From Tubiluchus corallicola (lineage: Eukaryota > Priapulida > Priapulimorpha > Priapulimorphida > Tubiluchidae), in NCBI GenBank assembly GCA_030141605.1, contig JAQGDQ010000027.1:1024474-1078712 (forward strand): a DNA stretch of 54,239 nt, read 5' to 3'. Shown here in pieces: positions 41,891 through 54,089 of the stretch (positions within the stretch are counted from its first letter, which is position 1; every line of letters begins with the position of its first letter). Below the pieces are notes generated by a model. The model was not told the origin of the DNA and made no database searches. It saw only the letters and a list, made by a program, of their open reading frames with translations. The position numbers and the translations under genes are program-made.

Positions 41891-42369
41891 TCTTTATAAA
41901 ATGTTTGATTTAAAATTACTAGTCGCAGTAATTGTAGTACAGTTCTAACTGCATGTCCAAGTGTAAGTAAGTATTTTCATCAATGACATACAACAATGGC
42001 TACTAGTCTAACACTTTGTGTTTAGGATAAAGTTTGTACAGCATTTTTGCGATTTGTCAGCTACTTCGTCTGCTATACAGGTTCTGTCAAACAATAACTT
42101 AACTAACATTTCTATAGGTTTTCCAGGTTTATAAGCAGGCGCACACTTTGTATACAAAGTAAGTATAAGGAAAGTAACAATTTAGCATCTTAATAAGGAA
42201 AGAGGAAGGAGAAAATATACAGCCTTTCTTTTTGGGCGCTTAGATGTGTCTGATTTTACAGGAAGATTTGATTAGGGCGCATCTTCGATTTCAATAGAAA
42301 CAATAGAAGCAAAGGGAAAAGATACCATCGGAAGTAAGTGAAGCACTTTCTTCATAGTAATTCGTTTTA
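41891..42369. other. Non-genic sequence, nothing recognised
   Basis: AT-rich sequence with no motif or repeat. Confidence 0.4.
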
Positions 42370-42595
42370 TGGGATGTTGGTGTAGTGTGGTGTGGGTGCT
42401 GTGGTGTGGTGTGGCTGGTGTATAGTGAGTGGTGTGGAGGGTTGGTGTGGTTGTTGTATTGTGAGTGATGTGGCAGGTTGGTGTAGTGTGATGGGGGTGG
42501 TGTGATGTGGTGTGGATGGTGTGGTGTGGTGGGTGTGGTGTGTTGTGTGGCTGGTGTGGTGTTGTGGTAAGGTATGGGTGGTCTAGTGTTCAACG
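42370..42595 (+). repeat. GGTGTGGT-rich minisatellite
   Basis: This is a degenerate array of GTGGTGTGG words with units of about 35-40 bp ending GTGTAGTGTG or TTGTATTGTGAGTG. Proline/histidine/threonine-rich frames on the other strand come from the repeat. Confidence 0.85.
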
Positions 42596-42639
42596 ACGGG
42601 TATAATAGTCATATTTAGATTTCGCGGGAGGGACAACAA

Positions 42640-43658
42640 TACCCACTACTCATTTTGCGGGACGCCCAAACAGGGAGAAAATAAGCACATAAACAGAAAG
42701 AGGACGAAACGGTCTACAAAGTACTGGTGGTTTCCCTAGGAGAGATGTATATTGGACGAAGCGGAAGGCGTGTACTTCGAAGTTCTTTTTCTACCCTCTG
42801 TGCTGCACGCTATTTGGAACATCCATTGTCTTTTACTTTGAGAAATTTCGCGGCTGTTCCAGGCATTGTTGTCACCCGTCGTTCTACAGTGTCATAGATA
42901 TACATGTAAGATCTGTTAGCCTATTATCATCTGGGAAGCAGGACACAAAACTATGTGGAATGTCCACACATTATTGATTATTGGTAAACAGACTAAGAGC
43001 ATTTATTATAACACACAGTTTTGACTTTGAGGAAAATATTTGGAATGGTTTTCTTGTCATGCTGTGCTGTTGGTGCTTTAGGTGTCGTCATTGTTGCCGC
43101 CATCATCATCATCATCGCCTTCAACATCATGATCACCATGTGATGTGGTGGGTGTTGTGTGGTGTGGTGGTGGTGGTGGTGGTGGTGGTGTGCTGTGGGT
43201 GTTGTGCTGTGGATGGCATGGTGGGGTGGTAAGGTGTGCATGAAGTTTGTTGGAGTAGTGTCGTGGGTGTGGTGTAGTATGGTCTGAGTGGTGTGGTGTG
43301 GGTGGTATGCTGTGAGTGGAGCAGTGTATTGGAGCGGTGTGGGTGGTGTGGTGTGAGTGGGGTGGTGGATGGATGTGTGGTGTGGTGTGGGTGGTATGCT
43401 GTGAGTGGTGCAGTGCGTTGGAGTTGTGTGGGTGGTGTGGTGTGAGTGGGGTGGTGTGTGGATGTGTGGTGTGGTGTGGGTGGTGTGGTGAGTGGGGTAT
43501 GTTGTGTGGTGCAGTGCGCTAATGTAAAGGTGGTATGGTGTGGGTGGTGTGGCGTATTGAGATTGGTGATTCAAGTTGGCGTGGTGTTGTCTGGGTTATT
43601 GTTGTTAGTTTTTCGGAGATATATATATCCCCCAGGTGATAGTGAATTAAAGTTATAT

Positions 43659-43691
<33 letters not shown>

Positions 43692-43705
43692 CGGATGAGG
43701 CTACA
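42640..43705 (+). repeat. Repeat family C, copy 5: HTH scrap, minisatellite and (TA)n
   Basis: The order matches 40060-40700 and 39200-39720: GAAAGAGGACGAAACGGTCTAC, TGCACGCTATTTGGAACATC, CACACATTATTGATTATTGG, an ATCATCATC patch, a long GGTGTGGTG array (43140-43560), then (TA)n at 43668-43692 followed by CGGATGAGGCTACAGC. Within the array a unit of about 110 bp (GTATGCTGTGAGTGG...GTTGTGTGG) is repeated at 43308-43410 and 43390-43520. Confidence 0.8.
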
Positions 43706-45620
43706 GCACAAAATATTTCGCGGGTCCTTTGCTTTTGAAGTACTGTGCTGACACACAGATGATGCCTTACAAGAAAGGAAGATTTTAATCCCTCGCAATT
43801 CTGTCTAGAACTTAATATTGACTGACAATGATAACGTCATTTTTTTAGTGGTTCAGCAAGTTTCAAAATAAACTTAGCAGCGTGAGAACTACTGGGAAAT
43901 GACCAGCCTTGAAATGCTCACCAAAATAAACACTGATGTTCCAATTAATGCAATAACAATTTTGCAACTTTCTAATTATTGAGTGAACTTTTGTGTTTTT
44001 TAAAATAATCTTTTCTCACAACAACGGTTTTTTCATTACTCTTGACCTTGTCGCTGCAGCTCTGCTGTACTCTCGTTGTTGTTGTTGTTGCTGTTGTTGC
44101 TGCTGCTCCTGCTGCTGATAGTGGTAATGATGTTGATAATTAAGATGATGTCGCTCAACCTCCACCACCACCAAAATTGTTCTTGTTTATAACGACTCAA
44201 TGCTTTTATAGTAATACTCTACATATCTTTTTAAACTGTAGACAAACCAAAACTAGGAGAATTCTAACCAACAGCTAAATCTTTTCTCATGGAATCTTGA
44301 GTAATCAGTTCTTAATTTAATCCGGGAAAATGCAGCTGTCTGGCAGCTCTGTTTATTTTAGTATTCAATGTCGGCTTTAAGATGTTTGCAGACAACTATA
44401 ATCACAGCAGCTTATTATAAAATTTCATGCATCTCTTTGTTAGGCGGCTACAAAGCAATCAGAATTATTTCTCAGACTTAAATTATTAGAAATTAGAATC
44501 ACTTATTTTAGAAACTCTTATATCTAGGACGTGAGCTTTGTCTGTAGCTCGCGGTTCAAATACTTTATAAGCGCTTAAACAAACTGGAAAAGTTCTTAAG
44601 AAACAAGACAAACAAAGTGACGTCAAAGAAATAAAGAAATTCTATAGAAAGACACAACGTGGCACAATTGACATGAAATGGCCAAGACGCCAATGATCTA
44701 TTGTCACCAGCCGTCCATTCACCTAAAAGCATTTTGTGGAGGGACCGAAAACTAAACAATACTGTAAACATGTTACGTAGCTCGGCATCTCCTATACAGG
44801 AGAAACTCTTGACAGCCTTTACTCATCAAGTTTCTTTATTTCTATAATTGTGTTAATTTTAATAGTTTTGTTGCACTTTAATCAGTTTGCCTAATGCAGC
44901 GCTTTGTTGTTTAAATCTTAATAGAAACAATCAGTTGTTGTTCATAAAGTAAATGTTACCTAGGAGTTTCATCAGAAATTTGAACAATGGCGCTGTATAA
45001 ACGCACTCTCTGAAAGATTAAATTTCTTGTGAAATTAATCTGATCTGTAAATATTCTACACCCAAAGTAAAATTTTAATCATCAGCAACCCCGCTAGGAA
45101 TTTAACAATAAGTGAAATCTCGAGAAGTATTTACCCGAGAAGCGAGTCACGCAAAGCAAACAAAGGCTTTAATCTTCAACAATTGAAATTTTGTCAAGTA
45201 TTAAGCTGAGATGCAGTTTATACCGTCACGTCCTCAACACACAAAGGAGAATTTTGATCCGTAAAACAAATTGTCTGCGATCAAGCAACAGTTCAATAAT
45301 CTCTCTTTTCAAATTTATTCAACAGATTTCATAATAATTTTGGCAGCGTGAGAAATTATGGGTAACGACCAACCTTGAAACTCCCACGATAAACAGTTTA
45401 CACAAATACGAGTTGCGATTTTTCAAATGTTTGATATTTTAAAAACATTTTTGGCACAGCTATTGTCTCATTGATCATTGCTACTAGTTACTGCTACTAA
45501 TTATTGCTTTTAACGATTATATTATAATGATGTAACATGCAAAACTGATGTCTGCGCAAAGAGTATAGATGTCTATAAAGCTGTAATACCATTAAACACA
45601 TTTTCATAAATGAATTGCAG
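43706..45620. other. Non-genic or intronic, one (GTT)n/(GCT)n patch
   Basis: A trinucleotide patch (GTTGTTGTTGTTGCTGTTG then CTGCTGCTCCTGCTG) lies at 44075-44120. No exon was identified, although the last exon at 45621 requires at least one upstream. It ends with the acceptor ATGAATTGCAG. Confidence 0.4.
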
Positions 45621-45745
45621 GCGGATTCATGCCTTGCACGATTGGTGAGACTTGGATACTCATTGTGACGGTTTCATTTGCTGTGCTGCTGATCCTGGTT
45701 GTTTGCACTGCAAAGAGAGGACGTTTCACACACGAACATGGCTGA
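45621..45745 (+). CDS. Last exon of a single-pass membrane protein
   Basis: After the acceptor TGAATTGCAG the exon is open for 40 full codons to TGA at 45743-45745. It reads GFMPCTIGET, then a 20-residue hydrophobic helix (WILIVTVSFAVLLILVVC), then a short basic tail KRGRFTHEHG. This is a typical type I membrane anchor with a positive stop-transfer sequence and a ten-residue cytoplasmic tail. The phase into the exon is two leading bases (GC). No upstream exon could be linked, so the extracellular part and family are unknown. The frame has an internal ATG at 45629, but a 38-residue protein starting there is less likely than a spliced exon. Confidence 0.5.
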
Positions 45746-45911
45746 GACTCCTCTCGCAGTTCAGTGACTCATCTTCAGCCTTTGCCTTTGTGAATGTGCC
45801 AGCTTCAACTTAGCCCACATCACAAACATCTCAATTTTCCAATATCTTTACTTCGACATATTATTACGACGTGAGTGTGTCATAATTTCAGAAAAGTTGT
45901 CTTGAAGTAGT

Positions 45912-46115
45912 ATGTACAATAAAGCTCAAGTTTTAGAAGAAATATCTGACAGTGTAAACATTAACGTTCCTTCAAAGTCATTCAACACAAAGAGCTTTGA
46001 AAGATGCTGCAATGTTTATTTAAAACAAGTTTTCCTCCTTCGTGCTGAAGATGTGAAAAATGCTGAATTTAACCGTAGATCTTGTGTCAATACATTAGAC
46101 TGGGAACTAAGATAA
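45912..46115 (+). other. Unassigned 67-codon frame
   Basis: An ATG frame with non-repetitive composition (KSFNTKSFERCCNVYLKQVF, LLRAEDVKNAEFNRR) ends at TAA. No family is recognised and there is no supporting splice site. It borders repeat sequence (CTGGGAAAGAGTTAAGTAAA at 46124). It may be chance. Confidence 0.2.
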
Positions 46116-46119
46116 AGAC

Positions 46120-46604
46120 GCCTGGGAAAGAGTTAAGTAAATATAGCAGAGTGATTACATGGGTCTTGAATTTCAAAAGCCCGCATTCCACACCTGGGAA
46201 AGAGGAAAGCTGAACAAATGCAGACAAGACTGTTAACAGTGTACGACATTCCAGGAAAATTGACGTAAGCTTTTCTACAAAGGAGCGTGAAGTAAAAACA
46301 TTTCTCATTATTCCATCACTTTCTGGTATAACAGCCTCCCTCTCACATTAGATTTCACCTTAACTCACGTTTAATATCACTTACTGTTTATGAGAAACTT
46401 TAAACTACGTAACTGATTCGCGATCACTAATCTTGCACAAAGAGATGCAACACAATGTGGTTTTCTGCATCCCAATTCACTGAGAGCAAAAGTCAGAAAT
46501 CCAGTTGCTGACCAGTTTCATTTTTGCTTAACCTTGCAAATCAAAGTCTGTGATCAATCATACTGTCATACATGCCATTATTTTTTCTCTTTGAAGTAAA
46601 GCTT
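46120..46604. repeat. Diverged fragment of repeat E, then unassigned sequence
   Basis: CCTGGGAAAGAGTTAAGTAA and CCACACCTGGGAAAGAGG at 46125-46205 match the tandem units at 50325-50440. The rest has no recognised content. Confidence 0.5.
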
Positions 46605-46990
46605 GTAATAATAAAACCACCTGGGAAATACGATGTTTTGATAAGACTAAAAGGATTATAAGCACAATAAGTGAGTTTGAGTTTTTAGCTTTGAAAGCAT
46701 TTTGACGTATTTGCATTGAAAACAAAGAGGGAAAAACCAGATTGTTTTACCATCATAATAAAGACTAAGCTGCGTTATAATAATAGGTGTTTAAACAAGA
46801 CACAGACAATTTTAATTGTTCAAGCACAAGAGCAAACGTGGCTCGACACGAAAAGAGTAAACCTGTAAAGTGATTTGTTTGCTGAAGACAGAAATTGTCC
46901 CTCTCTGGCGCCAACTCTGTTATTATTAAAACTCAATGACAACGGATGATTTTTGTCCGCTCTTTAGTATGAATACTACTGTTTTTACAT
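46605..46990 (+). repeat. Dispersed repeat G, copy 2
   Basis: It aligns with 30690-31060 in direct orientation, sharing GATGTTTTGATAAGACTAAA, ATAATAATAGGTGTTT, TAAAGTGATTTGTTTGCT and GCTCTTTAGTATGAATACT. Confidence 0.75.
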
Positions 46991-47419
46991 TGTGTTGTTA
47001 TAATTAATGGATGCTGCGAATAAATGGTCTCTTAGCCATATTTGAGTATACGATAAACGATGTTTTGATAGAAATTATGAGCAATTTAGATCATGGAGAG
47101 AACATTTTGTGTGGCAGACACTGTGCCACAAAATCCTGTAGCAAAAATGTGCCCAGACAAAGAAATTCTAGTTTTGACTGTAGAACAGATTCGTGCAGAG
47201 AAAATAATTATCTCAGAATTAAATGAAAATACAAGAATACTGATGTAGTTTATACCGCCGCCACCACTCACAATTAAATTTGGCAGTGTATCATGAAAAT
47301 ACACATTTATTTAAGAACCAGGTTCAGTTGTCATTAATTTTCGTGAATTTTCATGAATCTGCCAAAATAGTTGTTGGAAATTTTCATTATGCATGCATTT
47401 CATGTATTTTTTTGGCATT

Positions 47420-47640
47420 CATTTTTGGGTACAAACACTGGATGGTGAAAATATTTGATCAAACCTGGGGGTCTGCATAGAGCGTGGCAGAAACGAGGTG
47501 TTCTCGTGCATGTGCAGGAGCAGTGAGTGTAGTGAAGCGCACATGAATGCTCATGCGCAGAACTGGCAAACGATTCATGACTCAACAATTTATTACTTTC
47601 AAGACTTATACTAACTTTCTGCACAACGCAAAATCAGGCA
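47420..47640 (+). repeat. Dispersed repeat D, copy
   Basis: It contains GGATGGTGAAAATATTTGAT, GAGCGTGGCAGAAACGAGG, GCAGGAGCAGTGAGTGTAG and TGACTCAACAATTTATTACT, in the same order as 15440-15800. Confidence 0.65.
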
Positions 47641-48299
47641 AAAATTTTAGCGCTAGATTAGAAAAATTGAAAAATGCAAACTGGTATGCAGTCGGTACAG
47701 CAAGCCTCTACCCCTGGGTCAATTTTAATTAAGAGGAAAGGACACAAAATCTTGTTGAAAGTACTGATACTTAGCAGGGTTTAAGTACCTTGGCAGGTAC
47801 TGCTCAGAAAGAATAAGGAAAGTAGGAAATCAGATTTAGTAAATCAGCTGATTCAGTCTTGATGTGGAATATTTAATCGGTAAACTTGTGGATTATTTTG
47901 CATTGGAAAAAAACTGTAAACTGCCAAGAAAGAAATCAGATTAAATTAACGACCAACATGATTAGTTGCTCTGTCACATTATAGAGTAACAATACATCAT
48001 ACAATGAAGATGATAAGGTATAAAACTATGCAACATAGAGTTAGTAAATCGTAATTGAAATTTTAGTATAAATAAACATCAGACATATGAATATTGAAAA
48101 ACGAAAAGTATAAATATTTATTGATATTAAAAAGGCTTTTCGTTTATTAAAAAATGATTTGTGATTATTCAGAATTGCTTTATTTGTATTCAATGATAAG
48201 TGCAAAATGTGTGCTTGCAAAGCATATTCGTCCATTGCTCGGCAGTTACTCCTTATGCCATTCTAGACTCACCATATTTACTGTATTCTCTCTACCCTT
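47641..48299. other. Non-genic sequence, nothing recognised
   Basis: AT-rich sequence with no supportable feature. Confidence 0.4.
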
Positions 48300-48329
48300 G
48301 AAAAACCAGGTAATATGAGAGATGTGCTT

Positions 48330-48430
48330 TTTTCAGCAGCCACCCAACTATTTAGTTGTAAGGTCCTATAGTGCCTAACTTTTATCACTAGATATTCTTC
48401 ACGCCACCTCTCAACTTGTTCAACATCGCC
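48330..48430 (-). repeat. Reverse-strand piece of repeat F
   Basis: CAGCCACCCAACTATTTAGT followed by CACTAGATATTCTTCACGCC is the reverse complement of 33550-33640 and recurs at 54112-54180. Confidence 0.6.
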
Positions 48431-49119
48431 CGCAGTTACCCAAAAAGTAACTACCTGTTAGATTTACCCAAAAGAGTAGAATATCTTCTCTTGGCATAAA
48501 CCTTCGGGGTTATTCTCGATCTTTTAAGAAACTTTCGAAAATCGTCGTATATTATGAAGAAATTATTTTCCGTTACTATTCCTGGTGCCTCTTCCTGAGT
48601 TTTCTCATGTTTTGATTTCTTTAAGTTAATTTTAAATGTGAGTGCACTCTCGATGCATGTTTAACATCATTGATGAAGATAGAATTTAAAATTTCTTTGA
48701 AAGTTTTTAGCCAGAAGAACTTTATATATTACAGAAAGCTGCAGTTTTAGGAAGTCTGCAAATTTGCATTACGTCAGAAGTTTAGCAAATTTTACTCAAC
48801 CAAGATATTAAATTTTGGCTATAGTTCAGTGCTATATAATAAATCATGAATAATAAATTAGCGTTTTTGATGAAATAGACCTCTTTGAGGCATTTTTGAC
48901 TGGGAAACAATCCTGAGAATTTTGATGTTTTTGTGAAACCCCGTGAATTTGTAGAATTAAAAATACTAAATCTCTGGCAAAAGAGATTACATAATGTTGA
49001 TAAGTTGTAAAAGTGTTACTATCGTGCAGCACAATTTAGTTAAAATGCCCTTCTCAAGGCAAAGTTTAGAGTCGCTATTATTTTTAATAGTTCGCATAGT
49101 AAACAAAAGTCCTACACAA
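48431..49119. other. Non-genic sequence, nothing recognised
   Basis: AT-rich sequence with no supportable feature. Confidence 0.4.
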
Positions 49120-50565
49120 AATTAGTCCTACCTGAAACTTCCCCTGGGAGTTCCAGGTAGGCAGCTTATCCAAACAAAAAACCTTCTACATTCTATTGAC
49201 TTTCGTGTCTGTATTTGCTTTCCATCTCTTCTAACTCTTTCACTTGGAGTTCCAGATTAACTAAACAAAAAAGATTCTCCCGTCTATTGATAATATTGTC
49301 TGTCTTTTAACCCATTCTTTCCAGTATTTAAACAGGGCGCAACTAGGGCAAAACAGTCGTATAACCTTTATCGCTAGATATTCTTCACGCCACCTGCAGA
49401 TCAAATGTAGTTCCGTCTGAGAGCACTGGGAATAGAGCTTTGTTATCAAAGCGAGGTGTGTTCTATTATTTTTGTTGGAAGTTTTATGCTTGTAATAATA
49501 TATCTCCCTGGGAAACATGTTTTGTTAAGATTGAAAGGAATGTATTTTTAGATTTGAAAGCTTTTCAAAGTGTTTGTATAGCAAATATTGGGGTAAAAGC
49601 TTTTCCTATGATAATAAAGGGCGAGACAGCTTAATAATAATTCCTGTTTGGATAAAGCGGAGAAATCTGAAAGTGCTCAGGAACGTGAACAAAAGACTCT
49701 TTACATTCTGTTTTATTCAAGTTCTGTTATTGATTTTGAGCATTGTTAAACTGCTGGAAGTGGCTCGGAAGTAAAGAAAATATTTTCCCACATTTTAACA
49801 TCTTGTGCAATTTACCCACACTGAATTTACCCCCTACCTGAACACCTGGGAATGATCACAGGGAATAGTTAAGTAAGAAAAATTGAATGAACCGAATGCC
49901 CTATAACTGAGAAGGATTTTGGAACATTTTTGTTTTTCCAATGAAAAATTTACATTTTGCCAAATTTGCTGATACCGTTACATATGAAACTGTGTTAACC
50001 AGATGTAATTGAAAATGCTGGGGGGGGGGAAATTTTTGTAAATCATTTCAGCATCATTTCAAATTCTATATGCCATTGATTCAAAATTATTAATAGGTTT
50101 CTGTAAACTTGCAGTGAATATTTTTCCATGTTATTAAGTTCATGGGCAAATCAACCACTCAAGAATTGCTACCCCTGTGACAAGAAAGAGCTTTCAAATC
50201 CGAGGCCCATAAATATTCGTCTTAGAACTTGTTTTGTTTGTGTTGGGATGTGAAAAATTTCTAAAATTTACTTAAAATTATCTTGTGTCAATAAATCAGC
50301 CTAGGAGCCTAAAGAAAGACTCCACCGAAAGAGTTAAGAAAATAAAGCAGAACAATTACACACTTAAACTTCAAAGCCTGCATTCCATACCTGGGAAAGA
50401 TTTAAGAAAACATAGCAGAGTATTTACAGACTTGAATTTTAATATATTGAATTTCTGCAAATATATGGGTAAAAACCAGACTCTTTTGCCATGATAACAA
50501 AGGAGAGGCTGTGTAATAATAATAGCTGTTTAGATAAGAGGTGAGGTATTTAAAGTGCTCTACCA
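49120..50565 (-). repeat. Repeats E and F on the reverse strand (inverted arm)
   Basis: 49130-49360 mirrors 28730-29130, 49420-50230 mirrors 34990-35835, and 49990-50565 mirrors 27240-27830. The matched order of landmarks shows one long block in inverted orientation to the 27-36 kb copies. A run of nine G occurs at about 50022-50030. Confidence 0.8.
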
Positions 50566-50624
50566 CTTGAGCAAACATGGCTCGATATGAAAGAGTAATT
50601 TTCTAAAGTGAATTGTTTGAAGAA

Positions 50625-52860
50625 GAGCTCTCATGTGCATCATTTCTTCCATACGCATCGCTACACTCAGTGCTCCAGCATGTGTGCGAATGCAACACGT
50701 CTCTGTCGTGCTCTACACAGGCAGGCATACTTGGGTAAAATATTTTCGTCATCTAATGAATGTACACTATCCAATAATGAATGTCGAGAAGTAGTAGAAA
50801 AGGCTGAATAATGAAAACTGTGTTAGTAAATTTCAAGGATTAAACCAAACAAAACCTTGTACTTAAATAAATCTGTGTCTTCTTGTTACACTGGCAAATA
50901 TTTTGTGGGAGGGCTGTAGGCGGCAAAAATGCATCACTAGTCTTGTATCTGCTTTAGGTCTGTACGAGACAGTATAGGAATCTTAACTCATGTCAAAACT
51001 AGATTTTTTTCTTATTCCTGGGCTCATTTTTGGCACACAATGTGCGCAACACAGAAAGTTCTGTCCATGATTTAAATTAGATCTAAGGACAATTTATTCA
51101 CATCAATAATTAATAACCACAAGACAATATCAAGTCAAAGAAAGCAATGCAAGAGTAAGATTATTCATACTAAAGAGCAGATAAAAATAATCCGAAGTTT
51201 TTGAATTTGAATGATAACAGGGTTGATGCCAGGTGATTGATATTTGAGAGACAATTTCTGTCTTCAGCAAACAAATCACTTTACGCATACGCTACACTCA
51301 GTGCTCCAGCATGTGTACGAAGGGAATGCATCTCTGCCATGCTCTGCATAGACTTGCATATACTTGGGTAAAATATTTTCATCAACTAATGAATGTACAC
51401 TATCCAATAATGAATGTCGAGATGTAGTAGAAAAGGCTGAATAATGAAAACTGTGTTAGTGAATTTCAAGGATTAAACCAAACAAAACCTTGTACTTAAA
51501 TAAATCTGTGTCTTCTTGCTACACTGGCAAATATATTTGGGTGTGCGGTAGGTGGCAAAAATGCATAACTAGTCTTGTATCTGCTTTAGGTCTGTACGAG
51601 ACAGTATGTGCGCAACACAGAAAGTTCTGTCCATGATTTAAATTAGATCTAAGGGACAATTTATTTACAACAATAATTAATAACCACAAGACAATATCAA
51701 GTCAAAGAAAGCAATGCAAAAGTAAGACTATTCATACTAAAGAGCAGACAAAAATAATCCGAAGTTTTTTAATTTGAATGATAACAGGGGTGGCGCCAGG
51801 AGATTGATATTAGAGAGACAATTTCTGTCTTCAGCAAACAAATCACTTTAGAGAATTACTCTTTCATATTGAGCCATGTTTGGTCATGTGATTGAACACT
51901 TGTCTTGTTATTGTGCCTATAAATCCTTTTAGTCTTATAAAACTTGGCATTTCCCATGCGGTTATATTATTACAAATCTCACTTCAAACATTGTTTAACA
52001 ATTTTGATTTTAAATGCATAATACTAAATCAAAAAACAATCGTTTTTTCTCAACTCACTTGCGTACTTCTTAATCACTACTGGTTGTTGTTAATTATTAT
52101 TTTTTGATAAATTTTTGCACTTAATATTTTCTTCTTGTTGTTCAGTATTTACTTTAAAAAATAAATTTGTTTCTGGTTTATCGCACCAAATGAAAGCTGT
52201 TCTGCTGCTTTTCTAATATTGTTTTGGGCACGTCCACAGTAAGGATTTGTGTCATTTACTGTTTATTCAGTCTGATCCAGGGGTAGAGCCATGCTGTGCT
52301 AGCTGTTAAATTCTACAATTTTCTTAATATAGTGTTAAATTTTTCCCGATTTTGCGCAGCCAATAAAAGTCTTTAAAGTAATAATTTGAAAAGTCATGTG
52401 TACGAAGGGAACGCGTCTCTGCCATGCTCTGCATAGACAGGCTTACTTGGGTAAAATATTTAATGAATGTACACTATCCAATAATGAATGTCGAGAAGTA
52501 GTAGAAAAGGCTGCATGATGAAAACTGTGTTAGTAAATTTCAAGGATTAGAGCAAACAAAACCTTGTACATAAATAAGTCTGTGTCTTCTTGTTACGCTG
52601 ATAAATATATTTGGGGGTGCGGGAGGTGGTAAAAATGCATCACTAGTCTTGTATCTGCTTTAGGTCTGTACGAGACAGTATAGGAATCTTAACTCATGTC
52701 AAAACTCGATTTTTTTCTTATTCCTGGGTTCATTTTTGGCACACAATGTGCGCAACACAGAAAGTTCTGTCCATGATTTAAATTAGATCCAGTTTCTGTC
52801 AATGATCGTATACTCAAATAAGCCAAAGAGATTTTTTAAACATCCGTTGATAACAACAAG
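50625..52860 (-). repeat. Three roughly tandem copies of a 450-640-bp repeat (D+G, reverse strand)
   Basis: Each copy starts with a reverse piece of repeat D (CTCCAGCATGTGTxCGAAxG or GTGTACGAAGGGAACGC, at 50670, 51302 and 52397). Each continues TACACTATCCAATAATGAATG, AAAACTGTGTTAGT, ACCTTGTAC, GTCTGTACGAGACAGTAT, and CAGAAAGTTCTGTCCATGAT. Copies 1 and 2 end in the reverse of repeat G (AAGAGCAGA-AAAAATAATCC, ACAAATCACTTTA); copy 3 ends differently near 52800. Copies 2 and 3 are separated by about 500 bases of unrelated AT-rich sequence. Confidence 0.85.
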
Positions 52861-53338
52861 ACTATTTCAAATCAATGAAAGCAATGTTAATTTAAGATTC
52901 AGTTCAAGAGTTTATTCATTTCCACTTTGCATCTTACAATTATCATTAAAATACAGATAATTATCCATTTAAGTAAATATAAATATAAATAAATGCAGTG
53001 TTATCGAGAAATTACAAAATGCAGCATATACATGTGCAAATTACATTATAGAATAATTGTGATGCATACAGTTTGAGCCTAAAATCACGGCTTGACAGGC
53101 CAAACTGTACGTGGAAATCTTAAAAAAAAGTGGGGGGAGTAGTAATTTCAAGAATTTATGAAATGGTTGACCGATATTTGGAAATACAGTGAATACCTTG
53201 GCTACACAAGTTAATACTTACTAAATAATTGACCTAGAGTAAATTATTTTCCATCTCCTTTATAGGAACTAGTGTGCCCAATTTTATAAGCAGTGATGAT
53301 TATGCAGTGATATAGTGCATTATTAGTAACATTTATTA
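52861..53338. other. Non-genic sequence, nothing recognised
   Basis: AT-rich sequence with no supportable feature. Confidence 0.4.
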
Positions 53339-53452
53339 TAACGATCATGATGATGATGATGGCGACGAAGAAGTTGATGATACTCATGATGATGATCTAG
53401 GTGATGATCATAATGGTGATGATGATGATGATGACGACGTTGATTAGTGATA
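53339..53452 (+). repeat. (GAT)n-rich low-complexity tract
   Basis: This run of GATGATGATGATGATG-type words has interspersed GAC and CTAGGT. The His/Asp-rich frames across it are artefacts. Confidence 0.85.
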
Positions 53453-53781
53453 ATGATTATTGTTATTGTTAATATGACTCCTTTTCTGGTTCCTTTTACA
53501 AACTCACTTGTAGTTTTTTTACAATTTTTTTCTACAAACTCAAATTTTTCTACAGACAGCCACTTATCTGCACTGTCCAAAAAATATAATGGCAAATGCC
53601 CCCTTGTAATAAGCTTATTCTATAACTTGCTGAATATGGTTATCAGTGGTCATCGACTGTAAATATAAATAAAACTCAAGCAGTTATTTCTTATAAAACA
53701 GGCAAAAATTTAAAAAAATATAATTTTTGCTTTAAGGATTGAAACTTTTGAAAGTAAAAGAAAAATAAATATTTAGTTTTA

Positions 53782-53985
53782 GAGTTCGGTAATTTGGGTT
53801 ATTTTAGGGATAGTATTAATACCATAAATGATACAGGTATGAAATGTATAAATTTATTACATCAGACTTTATTTTCTTATGATATTAATTCACAGATAAC
53901 AATAAGAATTTTCAATGCTGTCATCAGGCCTCAATGTTCGAATGCTTCAGATATATGGTTACCACATTTTTATAATTTTTGAAGA
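53782..53985 (+). pseudogene. LINE RT thumb/C-terminal fragment
   Basis: The open frame reads EFGNLGYFRDSINTIND, MKCINLLHQTLFSYDIN, ITIRIFNAVIRPQCSNASDIWLP and stops at 53980. The pattern (LG..F...I......K....L...L......I...IFN.VI.P...N.S.IWLP) is the usual region after the catalytic palm of LINE RTs. It may be the same family as 40750-41890 but on the opposite strand. It is a short isolated fragment. Confidence 0.5.
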
Positions 53986-54089
53986 ATAATGAATATTAAA
54001 TTTGCAGACCTTTTCATAGGGACCTGTTACAGGGAGAGTTGCCTTAGCCATATTCTCTGTTTCTATCTATCGTAAAAATAAACTGGAAA

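Noticed and set aside
42993-43574. 193-codon His/Pro/Thr-rich minus-strand frame
   Set aside because: It is the same minisatellite artefact as at 39.2-39.9 kb.
47011-47226. 71-codon frame with several cysteines
   Set aside because: It has no homologue or splice support and borders repeat G; it is likely chance.
53323-53595. 90-codon His-rich minus-strand frame
   Set aside because: It is a translation of the GAT-rich tract.
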